From Actinomycetota bacterium (GTDB lineage Bacteria; Actinomycetota; Thermoleophilia; Solirubrobacterales; 70-9): 64,000 nucleotides of DNA. The stretch's first letter is position 1; every line of letters starts with the position of its first letter. A program made the position numbers and the translations under genes. Shown here piece after piece: positions 1 through 8,294 of this stretch. The stretch spans positions 63,801 to 127,800 of the forward strand of contig VAYN01000011.1 of NCBI GenBank assembly GCA_005885405.1. The letters run 5' to 3'. The notes beneath the pieces are model-generated. The model was not told the origin of the DNA, searched no databases, and worked only from the letters and a program-made list of their open reading frames with translations.

Positions 1-744
1 CGCGGCGCCGATGCCGCCGCGCGAGAGGGTGAAGTAGATCGTCAGCATCAGCGCCGGCAGCGCCGCCGCGGCGAGGCCGCGGACAAGGGGGAACCTTGCG
101 TCGGTCGCCAGCTGCAGGAGGAGGGGGAGGCCGATCGCGATCAGGCAGGCAAGCCCGTTCCAGTAGTCAAGGGGGTAGGAGAGCCGTTCTGCGGAGCCCG
201 GGAGGAAGGCCGCGGTCTGGTAGATCTCGTCGCCGAACCAGCTTGGGTGCAGGCGTGAGAGCAGGGCGACCAGGGCCACCACGCCGATCCCCGCTCCGAC
301 CGCCGCGACCATCCGCCGAGCGCTGTCCTGGTGTCGGGCGAGGATCGCCAGGGCGAAGAAGCCGAGATAGCTGCTGAGGCGAGCGACCTCGGTGAAGCTC
401 CTCTCCGAGCTCTCGGTCCAGTTCAGGCTGAGGGCGGTCCAGGCGAGAAAGCCGGCGAAGATCGCGATCGCTGCCAGGGCGGTGGCGGAGGGGCGGCGGC
501 GCGGCAAGGCGCCGACGAGGACGGTCCCGAGCAGGACCCACCAGGCGACAATCCCCACCTGGCTGTAGACAAGAGCGTCGTAGCCGCCCCCTTCGAGGCC
601 GAGGTAGACGACGGCGACGAAGCCGAGCAGCCAGGTGAGAGCGATGTCCCAGGAAAGGCGCGGAGCCGCGCTACCATCCGCCGCCCCTGATTCCTTTCCT
701 GGCGCCGCATCGCTGAGTGGAATCTTGTGTTCGGAGATAGACAT
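1..744 (-). CDS. O-antigen ligase/polymerase-like membrane protein (C-terminus beyond window)
   Basis: The reverse strand is open from an ATG at 744 to the left edge, giving 248 codons with the C-terminus missing. The protein is a run of hydrophobic helices separated by short loops, with a WFGDEIYQT loop, a DYWNGL motif and then TLSRGGIGAA. An SRGG motif after a Tyr-rich membrane segment is typical of Wzy/WaaL-type O-antigen ligases, which join or polymerise lipid-linked glycans at the outer face of the membrane. The adjacent glycosyltransferases and flippase fit that role. The ATG overlaps the divergent ATG at 743 by two bases, so one of the two starts may be wrong. Family call is moderately sure; exact substrate unknown. 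Confidence 0.7.
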   Translation of the reverse strand, partial: MSISEHKIPLSDAAPGKESGAADGSAAPRLSWDIALTWLLGFVAVVYLGLEGGGYDALVYSQVGIVAWWVLLGTVLVGALPRRRPSATALAAIAIFAGFLAWTALSLNWTESSERSFTEVARLSSYLGFFALAILARHQDSARRMVAAVGAGIGVVALVALLSRLHPSWFGDEIYQTAAFLPGSAERLSYPLDYWNGLACLIAIGLPLLLQLATDARFPLVRGLAAAALPALMLTIYFTLSRGGIGAA

Positions 745-1327
745 GGATGATTCGAGAAATTTCTTGGTTTTGGTGATGGTCCTGGCGGCGGCGCTAATGG
801 CGCCCGCGGCGGCGACCGCTGCCGCGATCGTGCCACCGGGCAACTCGGCAGTTAACCAGTACACCCAGACCATTCCCACGTCGAAGGGGAACAAAGAGGT
901 TCGACAGGAGGGCCACGGCTCCCCCTCTAAGACCCTCGGTCACTCGGCTACGAAGAAGCTTCAGAAGCAGGGCAAGGATGGCAATGCCACGGCTGAGCTG
1001 GCTGCGGCCGGCGCCCCCGCGAGCGCCGGAGCGGCCAGCGGGTCCGGCTCAGGCAGCAGCGGCGGTGAAAACGGCGGCGGCTCGACCGCAGGCGGCGGCT
1101 CCGCAACTGGGCCCGGCGGCTCCGGCACCCAGGGCTCGAGCGGCCTCGACGGCTCGAAAGCCGTCGCCAGCGCCGACGAGGGCAAATCCGGGGTCGGGCA
1201 GGTTCTGGGCGAGGTGACCGGCACTTCATCGTCGGGAGACCTCGGGCTGTGGCTGCCGCTGGCGATCATTGCGGCCTGCGCTTGGTGCGCCGCTTACTTC
1301 TGGCGCCATCGACGGACTGCTGCCTGA
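743..1327 (+). CDS. Secreted, membrane-anchored Gly/Ser-rich protein
   Basis: 194 residues. It starts with a signal peptide (hydrophobic stretch ending ATAAA around residue 28). A polar, low-complexity Gly/Ser/Ala linker follows (about residues 95-150), then one C-terminal membrane helix and a basic RHRR tail. That is the layout of a surface protein held by a C-terminal anchor, but no LPXTG sorting motif is visible. The start at 743 is chosen because it places the signal peptide at the N-terminus; an ATG at 776 is also possible. The secreted glycoside hydrolase follows four bases after the stop and is probably co-transcribed. Function unknown. Confidence 0.65.
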   Translation: MDDSRNFLVLVMVLAAALMAPAAATAAAIVPPGNSAVNQYTQTIPTSKGNKEVRQEGHGSPSKTLGHSATKKLQKQGKDGNATAELAAAGAPASAGAASGSGSGSSGGENGGGSTAGGGSATGPGGSGTQGSSGLDGSKAVASADEGKSGVGQVLGEVTGTSSSGDLGLWLPLAIIAACAWCAAYFWRHRRTAA

Positions 1328-1331
1328 GAGC

Positions 1332-2804
1332 TTGAAGAACGCGAATCCATCCCGCGCCCGGCGCTTGCGCAAGCGGTCGCTGCTACTGGTCCTGACGACC
1401 GTCGTCGCTCTGGCCAGCCTGGCGGGTTCGGCCTCGGCCGGCCCGAAGACGATGCTCACCGGCATCTCCGGCCTCTACAACTTCGGCCCCGAGGCGATGA
1501 CCCAGTCCAGCTCGGCAGGCGCCCAGTTCCTGCGGATCGTGATCCCGTGGCGAGCGGTTGCGCCGAAGAACAAGCCGGACAGCTGGAACCCGAGCGACCC
1601 CGCCGACCCCGCTTATAACTGGCGGGAAACCGACGAACGCTTCAGCAAAGCGGTGGCTGCCGGCTTCATCCCCTTCGGCCTTGTCACCGAATCGCCCGCC
1701 TGGGCCGAACGCTGCAAGCCGGAAACATCGGTCTCCACTTGCAACCCCGACCCCGACGCGTTCGCCGAGTTCGCCCACGCCGCGGCGGTGCGCTACAGCG
1801 GCAACTTCCGTGGCCTGCCCCGGGTCCAGTACTGGCAGCCGATCAACGAGCCCAACCTCAGCCTCTTCTTCAACCCGCAGTACGGCGAGAACGGCAAGCC
1901 AGTCTCCGCAGACCTCTACCGGGTGCTGCTGAACCGGTTCTCGGCGGCGGTCAAGGCCGTCGACCCCTCCAACCTCGTCGTCGGCGGCGGGCTCGGGCCC
2001 GTGGCCGTAAGGCCGTTCACGGTCGGCCCGATGCAGTTCACCCGGCAGCTGCTCTGCATGGAAGGGACGAGCAAGCCGAAAAAGACGAAAGGGAGCTGCG
2101 AAGGCGGGGTTCACTTCGACGTCTTCGACATCCACCCGTACACGACCGGGGGTCCCAACCACAAGGGACGCGGCAACGACGTCCAGATGGGCGATCTCGG
2201 CAAGCTGCAGACGCTGCTGAAGGCGGCGAAGAAGGCCGGGCGGATCGTCAACTCGGGTCGCTCGGTGCCACTCTGGATCACCGAGTTCTCCTGGGACACC
2301 AAGCCTCCGGACCCGGGCGGCCTGGCGATGAAGATCACCAGCCGCTGGATCCCAGAAGCGATGTACCGCGCTTGGCAGGCGGGGGTGAGCGCCTTCTTCT
2401 GGTACAGCCTCTACGACGACCCACCGCACCCGTCGTTCAAAGCCTCGATCCAGTCGGGCCTGTACTTCGCCGGCCCCACCGTCGCCGAGAACACGCCGAA
2501 GGAAATCCTCTTCGCCTACCGCTTCCCGTTTGTCGCCTACCCCGAAAAGAAGGGCCTCAGCTTCTGGGGTCGGACCTTCGGCGGCAGGCCCGGGACCGTC
2601 TCGATCCAGACCTTCGAGAAAGGCAAGTGGCACAAGGTCGCGACCGCCAAGGCCCCCCCCGGCGGCATCTTCAAGGGGATCGTTAAAGGGAGCGCCTACG
2701 GCGCCGACAAAAAGGGCGCGGTGCGGGCGGTGTTTGCAGGCGAACCCTCCCTGGCGTTCAAGATGAAGCCGGTCAAAGAATTCATCCACCCGCCGTTCGG
2801 GTAG
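1332..2804 (+). CDS. Secreted glycoside hydrolase, clan GH-A-like (cellulase/GH5-GH39 type)
   Basis: 490 residues from a TTG at 1332, just after the upstream stop; the same frame is open to an ATG at 1269, which would overlap the previous gene by 59 bp. A basic n-region and hydrophobic core ending GSASA form a signal peptide. The rest is a TIM-barrel glycosidase. INEPN carries the likely acid/base Glu (about residue 173) and WITEFSW carries the likely nucleophile Glu (about residue 318), the usual 4/7 arrangement of clan GH-A. DIHPY and FFWYSLYDD are further barrel-strand motifs. It probably trims or remodels an extracellular polysaccharide, consistent with the neighbouring glycan genes. Its 3' end overlaps the convergent phosphotransferase gene by 23 bp. 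Confidence 0.8.
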   Translation: MKNANPSRARRLRKRSLLLVLTTVVALASLAGSASAGPKTMLTGISGLYNFGPEAMTQSSSAGAQFLRIVIPWRAVAPKNKPDSWNPSDPADPAYNWRETDERFSKAVAAGFIPFGLVTESPAWAERCKPETSVSTCNPDPDAFAEFAHAAAVRYSGNFRGLPRVQYWQPINEPNLSLFFNPQYGENGKPVSADLYRVLLNRFSAAVKAVDPSNLVVGGGLGPVAVRPFTVGPMQFTRQLLCMEGTSKPKKTKGSCEGGVHFDVFDIHPYTTGGPNHKGRGNDVQMGDLGKLQTLLKAAKKAGRIVNSGRSVPLWITEFSWDTKPPDPGGLAMKITSRWIPEAMYRAWQAGVSAFFWYSLYDDPPHPSFKASIQSGLYFAGPTVAENTPKEILFAYRFPFVAYPEKKGLSFWGRTFGGRPGTVSIQTFEKGKWHKVATAKAPPGGIFKGIVKGSAYGADKKGAVRAVFAGEPSLAFKMKPVKEFIHPPFG

Positions 2805-3912
2805 GGGACGCGGCCGCCAGGGCTGGCGTCAGCGTCTCAAGGAGCTGGGTGTAGATCGGGCGGCGCGGGGTGACGCCGAAGGCGGCGATGCTGCGCTGCT
2901 CGTGGGCAGCCCACTTGACCAGCAGGATGAGGATGGTGTCGTCGAGGGCCTGACCCTCGAGGCCGAGCTCGGCGAGTGGGCCGAGAACGTCGCCGAAGGA
3001 GGGGTTCTCGCCCCGCAGCAGCGCCTCGATCACGCCCGCGTCGGGCTCCTCTCCGGCGTGGGTGACGGCGAGGAAGAGTAGGTCGAGGCCGCGTAAGCTC
3101 GCCTCGCTGCACCACTCCCAGTCGATCGCGGCGATCCCGCTTTCCGTCTCCACCAGGTTCTTCGGCTGCAGGTCGCCGTGGCAGGGACCGGAGGGCTGGG
3201 TCGCCAACCGCTCCAGCGCCTCGTCAAGGAGGCCTCGCAGCGCACTCGGAGCGGCCTCGACGAAGTCGGCGTCCTCGCGCCATTCGGCCGTCGCTTCCAA
3301 GGGCGGAGCCTCCTGCCGCGAGTAGGAGACGACGTAGTCGGCTGCCTGCTTCCACCACTGGGCGGCTGAACCGGTCAGCGGCGTTCCCTCGACCTTGCCC
3401 TCGAGCACCCAGAGGGTGTCGCGCTCCCGCGCGTGGGCGAGGACCGGTGGGATCCTGCCCACACCCGGGGCGGCGAGGATCCGTTCGCGGGCAGCCGGCG
3501 CCGCCAGTTGGGCCTCGGAGGGGCCGATGTAGGCGTGGAGGACGGCATCGCCGCAGTCCCAGATGTAGTGCGGCCGGGTCCCCCACGAGACGGGCAGCGG
3601 CTTGGCGTTCCTGTCCTTCAGCGCCTCGGCGATCGGGCCCGGGGGATGGGCCGAGGTGACCTCGGGGGAGACCCATTGCAGGCGGCGGGTGAAGCCCTGG
3701 AGCAGACCGACCGCGAAGTCCCAGGACTCGCGCCAGGCGCGCCGGTCCCGTTTGCGCAGGGCCGTGAAGTGGGCATGGAGGATCGCGTGTCCGTAGGCGG
3801 CGATCAGGCGCGGCGAGCGCGAGCGGCGCAGCATTCGGCCGGCGCCGAAGCCGTAGGGGTGGCGGGAGGCGGCGATCTCCTCGTCGCTCTTGGTCGGGTG
3901 GTAGACGATCAT
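2782..3912 (-). CDS. APH/choline-kinase-fold phosphotransferase with a GT2-like N-terminal remnant
   Basis: 376 residues. The C-terminal two thirds show the APH fold: CHGDLQPKN is the Brenner-type catalytic loop (catalytic Asp, Mg-binding Asn) and IDWEW is the DFG-equivalent. Such enzymes phosphorylate small alcohols, sugars or aminoglycosides. The first ~80 residues (MIVYHPTKSDEE..., HPYGFGAGRML) do not look like an APH lobe. They match the C-terminal tail of a GT2 enzyme, as in the GT2 encoded at 4532-5524, where AIAWHHQ follows DRGIPVLFDPE. Its ATG overlaps the stop of the upstream GT2 as ATGA. The two reading frames therefore look like halves of one GT2-APH fusion, broken by a deletion. 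The physiological substrate is unknown. Confidence 0.75.
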   Translation of the reverse strand: MIVYHPTKSDEEIAASRHPYGFGAGRMLRRSRSPRLIAAYGHAILHAHFTALRKRDRRAWRESWDFAVGLLQGFTRRLQWVSPEVTSAHPPGPIAEALKDRNAKPLPVSWGTRPHYIWDCGDAVLHAYIGPSEAQLAAPAARERILAAPGVGRIPPVLAHARERDTLWVLEGKVEGTPLTGSAAQWWKQAADYVVSYSRQEAPPLEATAEWREDADFVEAAPSALRGLLDEALERLATQPSGPCHGDLQPKNLVETESGIAAIDWEWCSEASLRGLDLLFLAVTHAGEEPDAGVIEALLRGENPSFGDVLGPLAELGLEGQALDDTILILLVKWAAHEQRSIAAFGVTPRRPIYTQLLETLTPALAAASPTRTAGG

Positions 3913-4469
3913 CTCGGCCGGTCGAGGAGGCGCCAAATCAGGTCGGTCTCCTCGCCGGCGACGCCGATCGCCCCGGGGCCGGTGCGCAGGTCGAAGCCGC
4001 CCATCTCGGCCAGCGCCTGGCGTTGGAAGGCCATGTTCCCGCCCGAGCCAACCACCCAGGGAAGGGCATCCGGCTCGAAGACCCGGGTCTCACCGAAGTC
4101 GGTGGGGCAGTGCGGCCGCCCGTCCTCCCCGAACGGTTCGATCGGGCCGAAGGCGGCGTCGACCTCGGCCAGCCCCTCGACCACCTTGCCGATCCAGGTC
4201 GGGTCGACCACCTCGTCGTCATCGATGTAGGCGACGATCGGCGCCGTTGCCCTCTCGGCGCCGCGGTTCCGCGCGTAGGAGACGCCGACCGGCCGGATCG
4301 CCTCGACGATCACCCCGGGCGGAACCTCGGGCAGCTCTTCGCCCTGCCAGACGAGGATCACCTCGGCCGCGGTGGCGCAGGAGCGGGCGGACTCGAGGAC
4401 AGAATCGACGGCGGCGCGCCAGTCGGGGCGGTCGCCGAGGGAGGGGATCACCACGCTGACGTTTGCCAT
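3909..4469 (-). CDS. Family 2 glycosyltransferase, truncated at its C-terminus
   Basis: 186 residues from the ATG at 4469 (MANVSVVIPSL), which places the GT-A beta-strand at the N-terminus; upstream ATGs exist at 4481 and 4514. RNRGAERA and the metal-binding IDDDE motif are standard GT2 features, followed by GGNMAF and GEETDLIWRLLDR. A normal GT2 would continue with about seven residues (compare GIPVLFD in the sister gene) and then a histidine-containing tail. Here the frame runs into TGA at once, and the expected tail is found in the +1 frame as the start of the next gene. Probably transfers a sugar during surface-glycan assembly if still functional. See the finding on the split fusion. Confidence 0.75.
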   Translation of the reverse strand: MANVSVVIPSLGDRPDWRAAVDSVLESARSCATAAEVILVWQGEELPEVPPGVIVEAIRPVGVSYARNRGAERATAPIVAYIDDDEVVDPTWIGKVVEGLAEVDAAFGPIEPFGEDGRPHCPTDFGETRVFEPDALPWVVGSGGNMAFQRQALAEMGGFDLRTGPGAIGVAGEETDLIWRLLDRPR

Positions 4470-4531
4470 CGGACTTTTCATCGGCAGAAACGGCGTGGAA
4501 TCCGCGCCCTGCAACGCTACTGTACCTGCCC

Positions 4532-5524
4532 GTGAACGCCGCCCCGCTGCCGTCGATGACGGTCGTCGTACCCACCTATCGCCGCCGGGACGCCGTGGTC
4601 CGGTTGCTGCAGACGTTGATCGACGAGCTGCGCGACGAGCAGGTCGCCGCCGGCGTCGACCTGCTGGTGATGGTCGACGGATCCCACGACGGCACCTTGG
4701 AGGCGGTCCAAGCGCTGGAGAGCCCGGTGCCGCTGCGGGCGCTCTTCCACGAGAACGCGGGCCGGGCCGCCACCCGCAACCGCGGGCTCGACGAGGCCGG
4801 TGGGGAGATCGTCTGGTTCGTCGACGACGACATGGTGCCGACCGATGGGCTGTTGGCCCGCCACCGGCGCGGTCATTCTGGGCCGGAGGCGCGCTTCATG
4901 ATGGGCCCCTGCCTGCACCCGCCCGACGGGGCCGAGATCACGGGCCCGATCCGCGAGTACGCGGAGCAGTGGTTCGGGGCGCTCGCCGAGGCCGGCGAGG
5001 TGACCAAAGCCTTCGACTTCTCCGTCGCCAACACCAGCGGGCCGCGCTCGCTCTGGATCGAGGTCGGCGGCTTCGACGAGCGGCTCAGCGGCTGGGGCGG
5101 CGAGGACTATGAGATCGGCCTGCGGATCATCGATCGCGGCATCCCGGTCCTCTTCGATCCCGAGGCGATCGCCTGGCACCACCAGTTGCGGACTGTGCGC
5201 GAATTCTGCGCCGACCGCTACGAGCAGGGTCGCAACTTCGTCCGCATCGCCCGCCTCCACCCCGATTCGGTCGAGGAGATGATCCCGGAGATGCGGAGCG
5301 GCCGCGCCCTGCGGTTGCTGCACCGTTTCAGCGCCGGCCGGCCGCGCCGCTACGCGGTCGGGGCAAAAGCGCTGACGCTGGGGGCGGAGGCCGAGGCGCG
5401 GGTGGCTCGCGACGGGGGAGGGCGCCTGCTCGACCTCGCCCAGATGGCCAGCCAGATCGCCGGCGTTGCCGAGCTCGATCCCGACGGCGCCTTGGTCGAG
5501 CGCTACTTCGCCGGAACCAGCTGA
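4532..5524 (+). CDS. Family 2 glycosyltransferase
   Basis: 330 residues from a GTG at 4532; an ATG at 4556 (MTVVVPTYRRR) is an equally good start. GT-A fold: nucleotide-binding N-terminal strand, MVDGSHDGT, RAATRNRGLDEA, the metal-binding VDDDM triad, a VANTSGPR segment, then GWGGEDYEIGLRI and the tail FDPEAIAWHHQ. The protein is full length for the family. It is divergent from the truncated GT2 at 3909-4469 and lies upstream of the deacetylase and flippase genes, with which it probably forms an operon (one base between its stop and the next start). Role: sugar transfer in exopolysaccharide or cell-wall glycan synthesis; donor and acceptor unknown. Confidence 0.85.
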   Translation: MNAAPLPSMTVVVPTYRRRDAVVRLLQTLIDELRDEQVAAGVDLLVMVDGSHDGTLEAVQALESPVPLRALFHENAGRAATRNRGLDEAGGEIVWFVDDDMVPTDGLLARHRRGHSGPEARFMMGPCLHPPDGAEITGPIREYAEQWFGALAEAGEVTKAFDFSVANTSGPRSLWIEVGGFDERLSGWGGEDYEIGLRIIDRGIPVLFDPEAIAWHHQLRTVREFCADRYEQGRNFVRIARLHPDSVEEMIPEMRSGRALRLLHRFSAGRPRRYAVGAKALTLGAEAEARVARDGGGRLLDLAQMASQIAGVAELDPDGALVERYFAGTS

Positions 5525-5525
5525 G

Positions 5526-6179
5526 TTGCTGCGGTCCCCGATCCGAACCCTGCTGATGCGGCGGGCGCAGCCGCGCCACCAGGTACCCGAGCCCGGGACC
5601 TTCGCCCTCACCTTCGACGACGGCCCCGACGAGCGCTTCACTCCGCAGGTGCTCGACCTGCTCGCCGAGCGCGGGGTGCCTGCCACCTTCTTCGTCGTCG
5701 GTCGCAGCGTCGAGAAGCACCCGGAGCTGGTGCGGCGGATCGTCGCCGAGGGTCACGGCCTCGGCTCCCACACCTGGTCCCATCCCGAGCTGCTCGGCCT
5801 GTCCTTCGCTCAGCTGCTGCGCGAGTGCCGCCGCGGCCGGCGGGCGGTCGAGCGCGCCGCCGGCCGTCCAGTTCCCGACTATCGGCCCCCGAAAGGTCAC
5901 TGGGATGGGCGCGGGGCGACCGCTGCGACCGCGCTGGGGCTCCGCCCCTGGGTCTGGACGCAGGACCCGCGGGACTGGGAGCCGGGGGCGAGCGCGGAGG
6001 GGATCGTCGCCGCGCTCGAGGGCCTGGGCTCAGGCGACGTGGTCCTCCTCCACGATGGCATCCAGTCGGCCCCGGACCCGGCATCGGCCGACCGCTCGGC
6101 GACCGTTGCCGCCCTCGGGCCGCTGCTGGACCTGGCGGCGGCCCGCGACCTGCGACCGGTCCGGCTGGAGGCGCCTTGA
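5526..6179 (+). CDS. Polysaccharide deacetylase (NodB homology domain)
   Basis: 217 residues from a TTG one base after the upstream stop; an ATG at 5556 is an alternative. The five NodB motifs are present: TFDDGPD (catalytic base Asp plus metal Asp), SHTWSHPE (two zinc-binding His), YRPPKGHW, DPRDWEPG, and VVLLHDG with the catalytic His. These carbohydrate esterase family 4 enzymes remove N- or O-acetyl groups from glycans such as GlcNAc polymers. No clear signal peptide, so it may act in the cytoplasm on a lipid-linked intermediate. It overlaps the flippase start by four bases, supporting coupled expression. Confidence 0.88.
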   Translation: MLRSPIRTLLMRRAQPRHQVPEPGTFALTFDDGPDERFTPQVLDLLAERGVPATFFVVGRSVEKHPELVRRIVAEGHGLGSHTWSHPELLGLSFAQLLRECRRGRRAVERAAGRPVPDYRPPKGHWDGRGATAATALGLRPWVWTQDPRDWEPGASAEGIVAALEGLGSGDVVLLHDGIQSAPDPASADRSATVAALGPLLDLAAARDLRPVRLEAP

Positions 6180-7741
6180 ACTACGTGCCCGGCGAGCGCC
6201 AGGAGGTCGAGTCCGAGATCGGCGATGCCGCTGCCGCGACCACCGGCCGCTCGGTAGCCCGCGGCGGCGCCTGGCTGCTCTTCGCCCGCTTCGTCCCCCA
6301 GATCCAGATCCTGGTCATCTCCGTCGTCGCGGCCCACTACCTGGGCCCGGACCTGATGGGGCGGCAGAGCTTCATCTCCTTCGTCGTCAGCTCCGTTGTC
6401 ATCCTCGCCACCGCCGGCCTGCCCGGGGGCCTCAACCGCTTCGTCGCCGAGCTGCAGGGGGCGCGCCTGGGTGGGGTCGCCCGCTCTCTCTTCTGGTGGA
6501 CCTGGCGGATCGAGGCAGTGATGGCGGTGCTCGCGGCGGTCGGCATCGGCGCCGCGGCTGCGGCCGGAGCCGAGCCGCAGGCGGCCTGGATCTTCGCCGC
6601 CCTCGCCTGCGCCTTCTCGGTGATGCAGACGGTGCCGGCGGCGCTCCTGGTTGGGATGCAGCGCTGGCGCAACGCCACCATCGCCGGCCTCACCACCGGC
6701 GTCCTCAGCATCCCGGCGACGATCGGGGTGCTGGCCGCCGGCGGGGGGGTGACCGGGTTCTTTGTCGTCGAGGCGGTAATGGTCCTCTTCAACCTCGTCT
6801 GGATCGGGATCCTCGGCCGCAACGCGCTGGTTGACCTGCCGCCGCGGGAAGCCGTCCCCGGAAAATACCGCCGGGACTTCTTCCGCTTCGCGGGCGCGAC
6901 GACGCTCTTCAGCGTGATCGAGCTGGTGGTCTGGAAACGGTCGGAGTTCGTCTTCCTCGCCGCCTACTCGACCGACGCCCAGATCGCCATCTACTCGATC
7001 GCTTTCGCAGCCGCCAACGCGCTGACGCGGATGCCGGAGGTGATCACCGCGGTGACGATGCCGGCCGTGGCGACGCTGGCCGGCGCCGGCCAGCACGACC
7101 GCATCAGGTCCGGCTACTGGCGCGGGATGCGGATGCTGATCCTGGTCACCCCGGTGGTCGCGATCGGCGCCGCGGCGCTCGGCCCGGAAGTGCTGGAAGC
7201 CGTCTACGGCAGCGACTACTCCGGCGTGCGGCCGGTCTTCCTGATCCTGATGGCGCCGCTGATGGTGATGCCGCTGCTCTCGATGACCCAGGCGGTCCTC
7301 TACGCCCTCGGCAAGCTGCGCTTCCTGATCGTCGTCGGCATCGCGGCTACCTTCGTCAACATCGGCCTCGACCTGCTGCTGATCCCGTCCTACGACGCCG
7401 TCGGCGCCGGTCTGGCCAACGCCGGCGCCCAGCTTGCGGCGGGTGTGCCCGGGCTGATCTTCGTTGGTCGGATGCTTGGCCCCGTCGGGATGTCAGCCGG
7501 GGTCGTCATCCGTAGCCTCGCGACGGCCGGCTTGATGGGTGCGGCCGCCTACGGTGCGCTGGTCGCGGTTGGGGGGATGATCGGCGTCCTGGTCGGGCTG
7601 GTGGCGGGGGGCCTCGTCCTCTTTGCCGCCGGTAGGCTGCTGAAGCCCCTTTCCGCCGATGACGCCGATTGGGTCAGGGGACTGGGCGAGCACCGGCTCC
7701 TAGATCTGGGCGCTCGCTGGTTCTCCCCGGCAAAGTCGTAG
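6176..7741 (+). CDS. Wzx/MATE-like polysaccharide flippase
   Basis: 521 residues from a TTG at 6176 that overlaps the preceding stop as TTGA and has GGAGG five bases upstream. About 14 hydrophobic segments fill residues 35-500, with the usual MOP-superfamily layout: RGGAWLLFARF at the first helix, a repeated FxxA/G-rich helix pattern, and a long middle loop. Wzx-type flippases move undecaprenyl-linked oligosaccharide to the outer membrane face, where a Wzy/WaaL protein such as the one at 1-744 would use it. Last gene of the glycan operon; 34 bp separate it from clpS. Confidence 0.85.
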   Translation: MNYVPGERQEVESEIGDAAAATTGRSVARGGAWLLFARFVPQIQILVISVVAAHYLGPDLMGRQSFISFVVSSVVILATAGLPGGLNRFVAELQGARLGGVARSLFWWTWRIEAVMAVLAAVGIGAAAAAGAEPQAAWIFAALACAFSVMQTVPAALLVGMQRWRNATIAGLTTGVLSIPATIGVLAAGGGVTGFFVVEAVMVLFNLVWIGILGRNALVDLPPREAVPGKYRRDFFRFAGATTLFSVIELVVWKRSEFVFLAAYSTDAQIAIYSIAFAAANALTRMPEVITAVTMPAVATLAGAGQHDRIRSGYWRGMRMLILVTPVVAIGAAALGPEVLEAVYGSDYSGVRPVFLILMAPLMVMPLLSMTQAVLYALGKLRFLIVVGIAATFVNIGLDLLLIPSYDAVGAGLANAGAQLAAGVPGLIFVGRMLGPVGMSAGVVIRSLATAGLMGAAAYGALVAVGGMIGVLVGLVAGGLVLFAAGRLLKPLSADDADWVRGLGEHRLLDLGARWFSPAKS

Positions 7742-7775
7742 CGAGACCCGCAGCGTTGTCGAGGGCGACTGCATA

Positions 7776-8075
7776 ATGGGGGCGATGTCGACCGGCACCA
7801 TCGAGCGTCCCCGTTCCGCCGGGCCGGATTCCGGCCTCGGGGGCAACTGGCGGGTGATCGTCCGCAACGACAACCACAACACCTTCGACCACGTCGCCCA
7901 GACGCTGGCGCGGGTGATCCCCGGCGTCTCTCTCGACCAGGGCTACCGGATCGCCGAGACGATCCACAACGGCGGCCAGGCGATCGTCTGGTCGGGGCCG
8001 CGCGAGCCCGCCGAGCACTACTGGGAGCAGCTGGAGGGGGCGGGGTTGACGATGGCCCCGCTGGAGCGGGCGTAA
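7776..8075 (+). CDS. clpS: ATP-dependent Clp protease adaptor ClpS
   Basis: 99 residues. After a variable N-terminal tail comes the ClpS core: VIVRNDNHNTFDHV (the Asn/Asp residues line the N-degron pocket), then the helix AQTLARVIPG and the block YRIAETIHNGGQAIVW. ClpS binds ClpA/ClpC and hands over proteins with destabilising N-terminal residues for ClpP degradation in the cytoplasm. The ATG at 7785 is an alternative start. Converges on the small frameshifted ORF at 8096-8294. Confidence 0.93.
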   Translation: MGAMSTGTIERPRSAGPDSGLGGNWRVIVRNDNHNTFDHVAQTLARVIPGVSLDQGYRIAETIHNGGQAIVWSGPREPAEHYWEQLEGAGLTMAPLERA

Positions 8076-8095
8076 AACGCCGGCGTCGCCGGCAG

Positions 8096-8294
8096 CTACT
8101 CGGCGGCGACGAGGATGTGCCAGGCCGGCAGCAGCGGGATGTCGTAGAGGTCGATGATCGCCGCCCGGGCCTGCTCGATCTCCTCCGAGTACCAGTAGCG
8201 TTCGAAGTCCGAGCGCTTCTCCCAGACCATCGTCTGGCGGAAGGCGAGCGGGTCGTCGGTCGAAGATGTGCCAGTCGAGGGTGCAGACCTCCAT
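8096..8294 (-). pseudogene. Small conserved protein, coupled to ccr and frameshifted
   Basis: The ATG at 8294 overlaps the ccr stop (TGATG), an arrangement of a translationally coupled gene. The frame reads MEVCTLDWHIFD and then derails. One base later the +1 frame continues with DDPLAFRQTMVWEKRSDF and ends PLLPAWHILVAAE at 8096. Removing one C near position 8258 restores a single protein of about 66 residues rich in Trp, Tyr and acidic residues. The restored product is hydrophilic with no recognised domain; its coupling suggests a role linked to the carboxylase. Either a genuine pseudogene, a sequencing or assembly indel, or (less likely) a programmed frameshift at GAC-CGA-CGA. Confidence 0.7.

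Noticed and set aside
1383..2789. Long reverse-strand ORF opposite the glycoside hydrolase
   Set aside because: Antisense shadow of a well-supported gene in high-GC DNA; composition (Arg/Gly/Val/Asp-rich, no motif) is typical of mirror frames.
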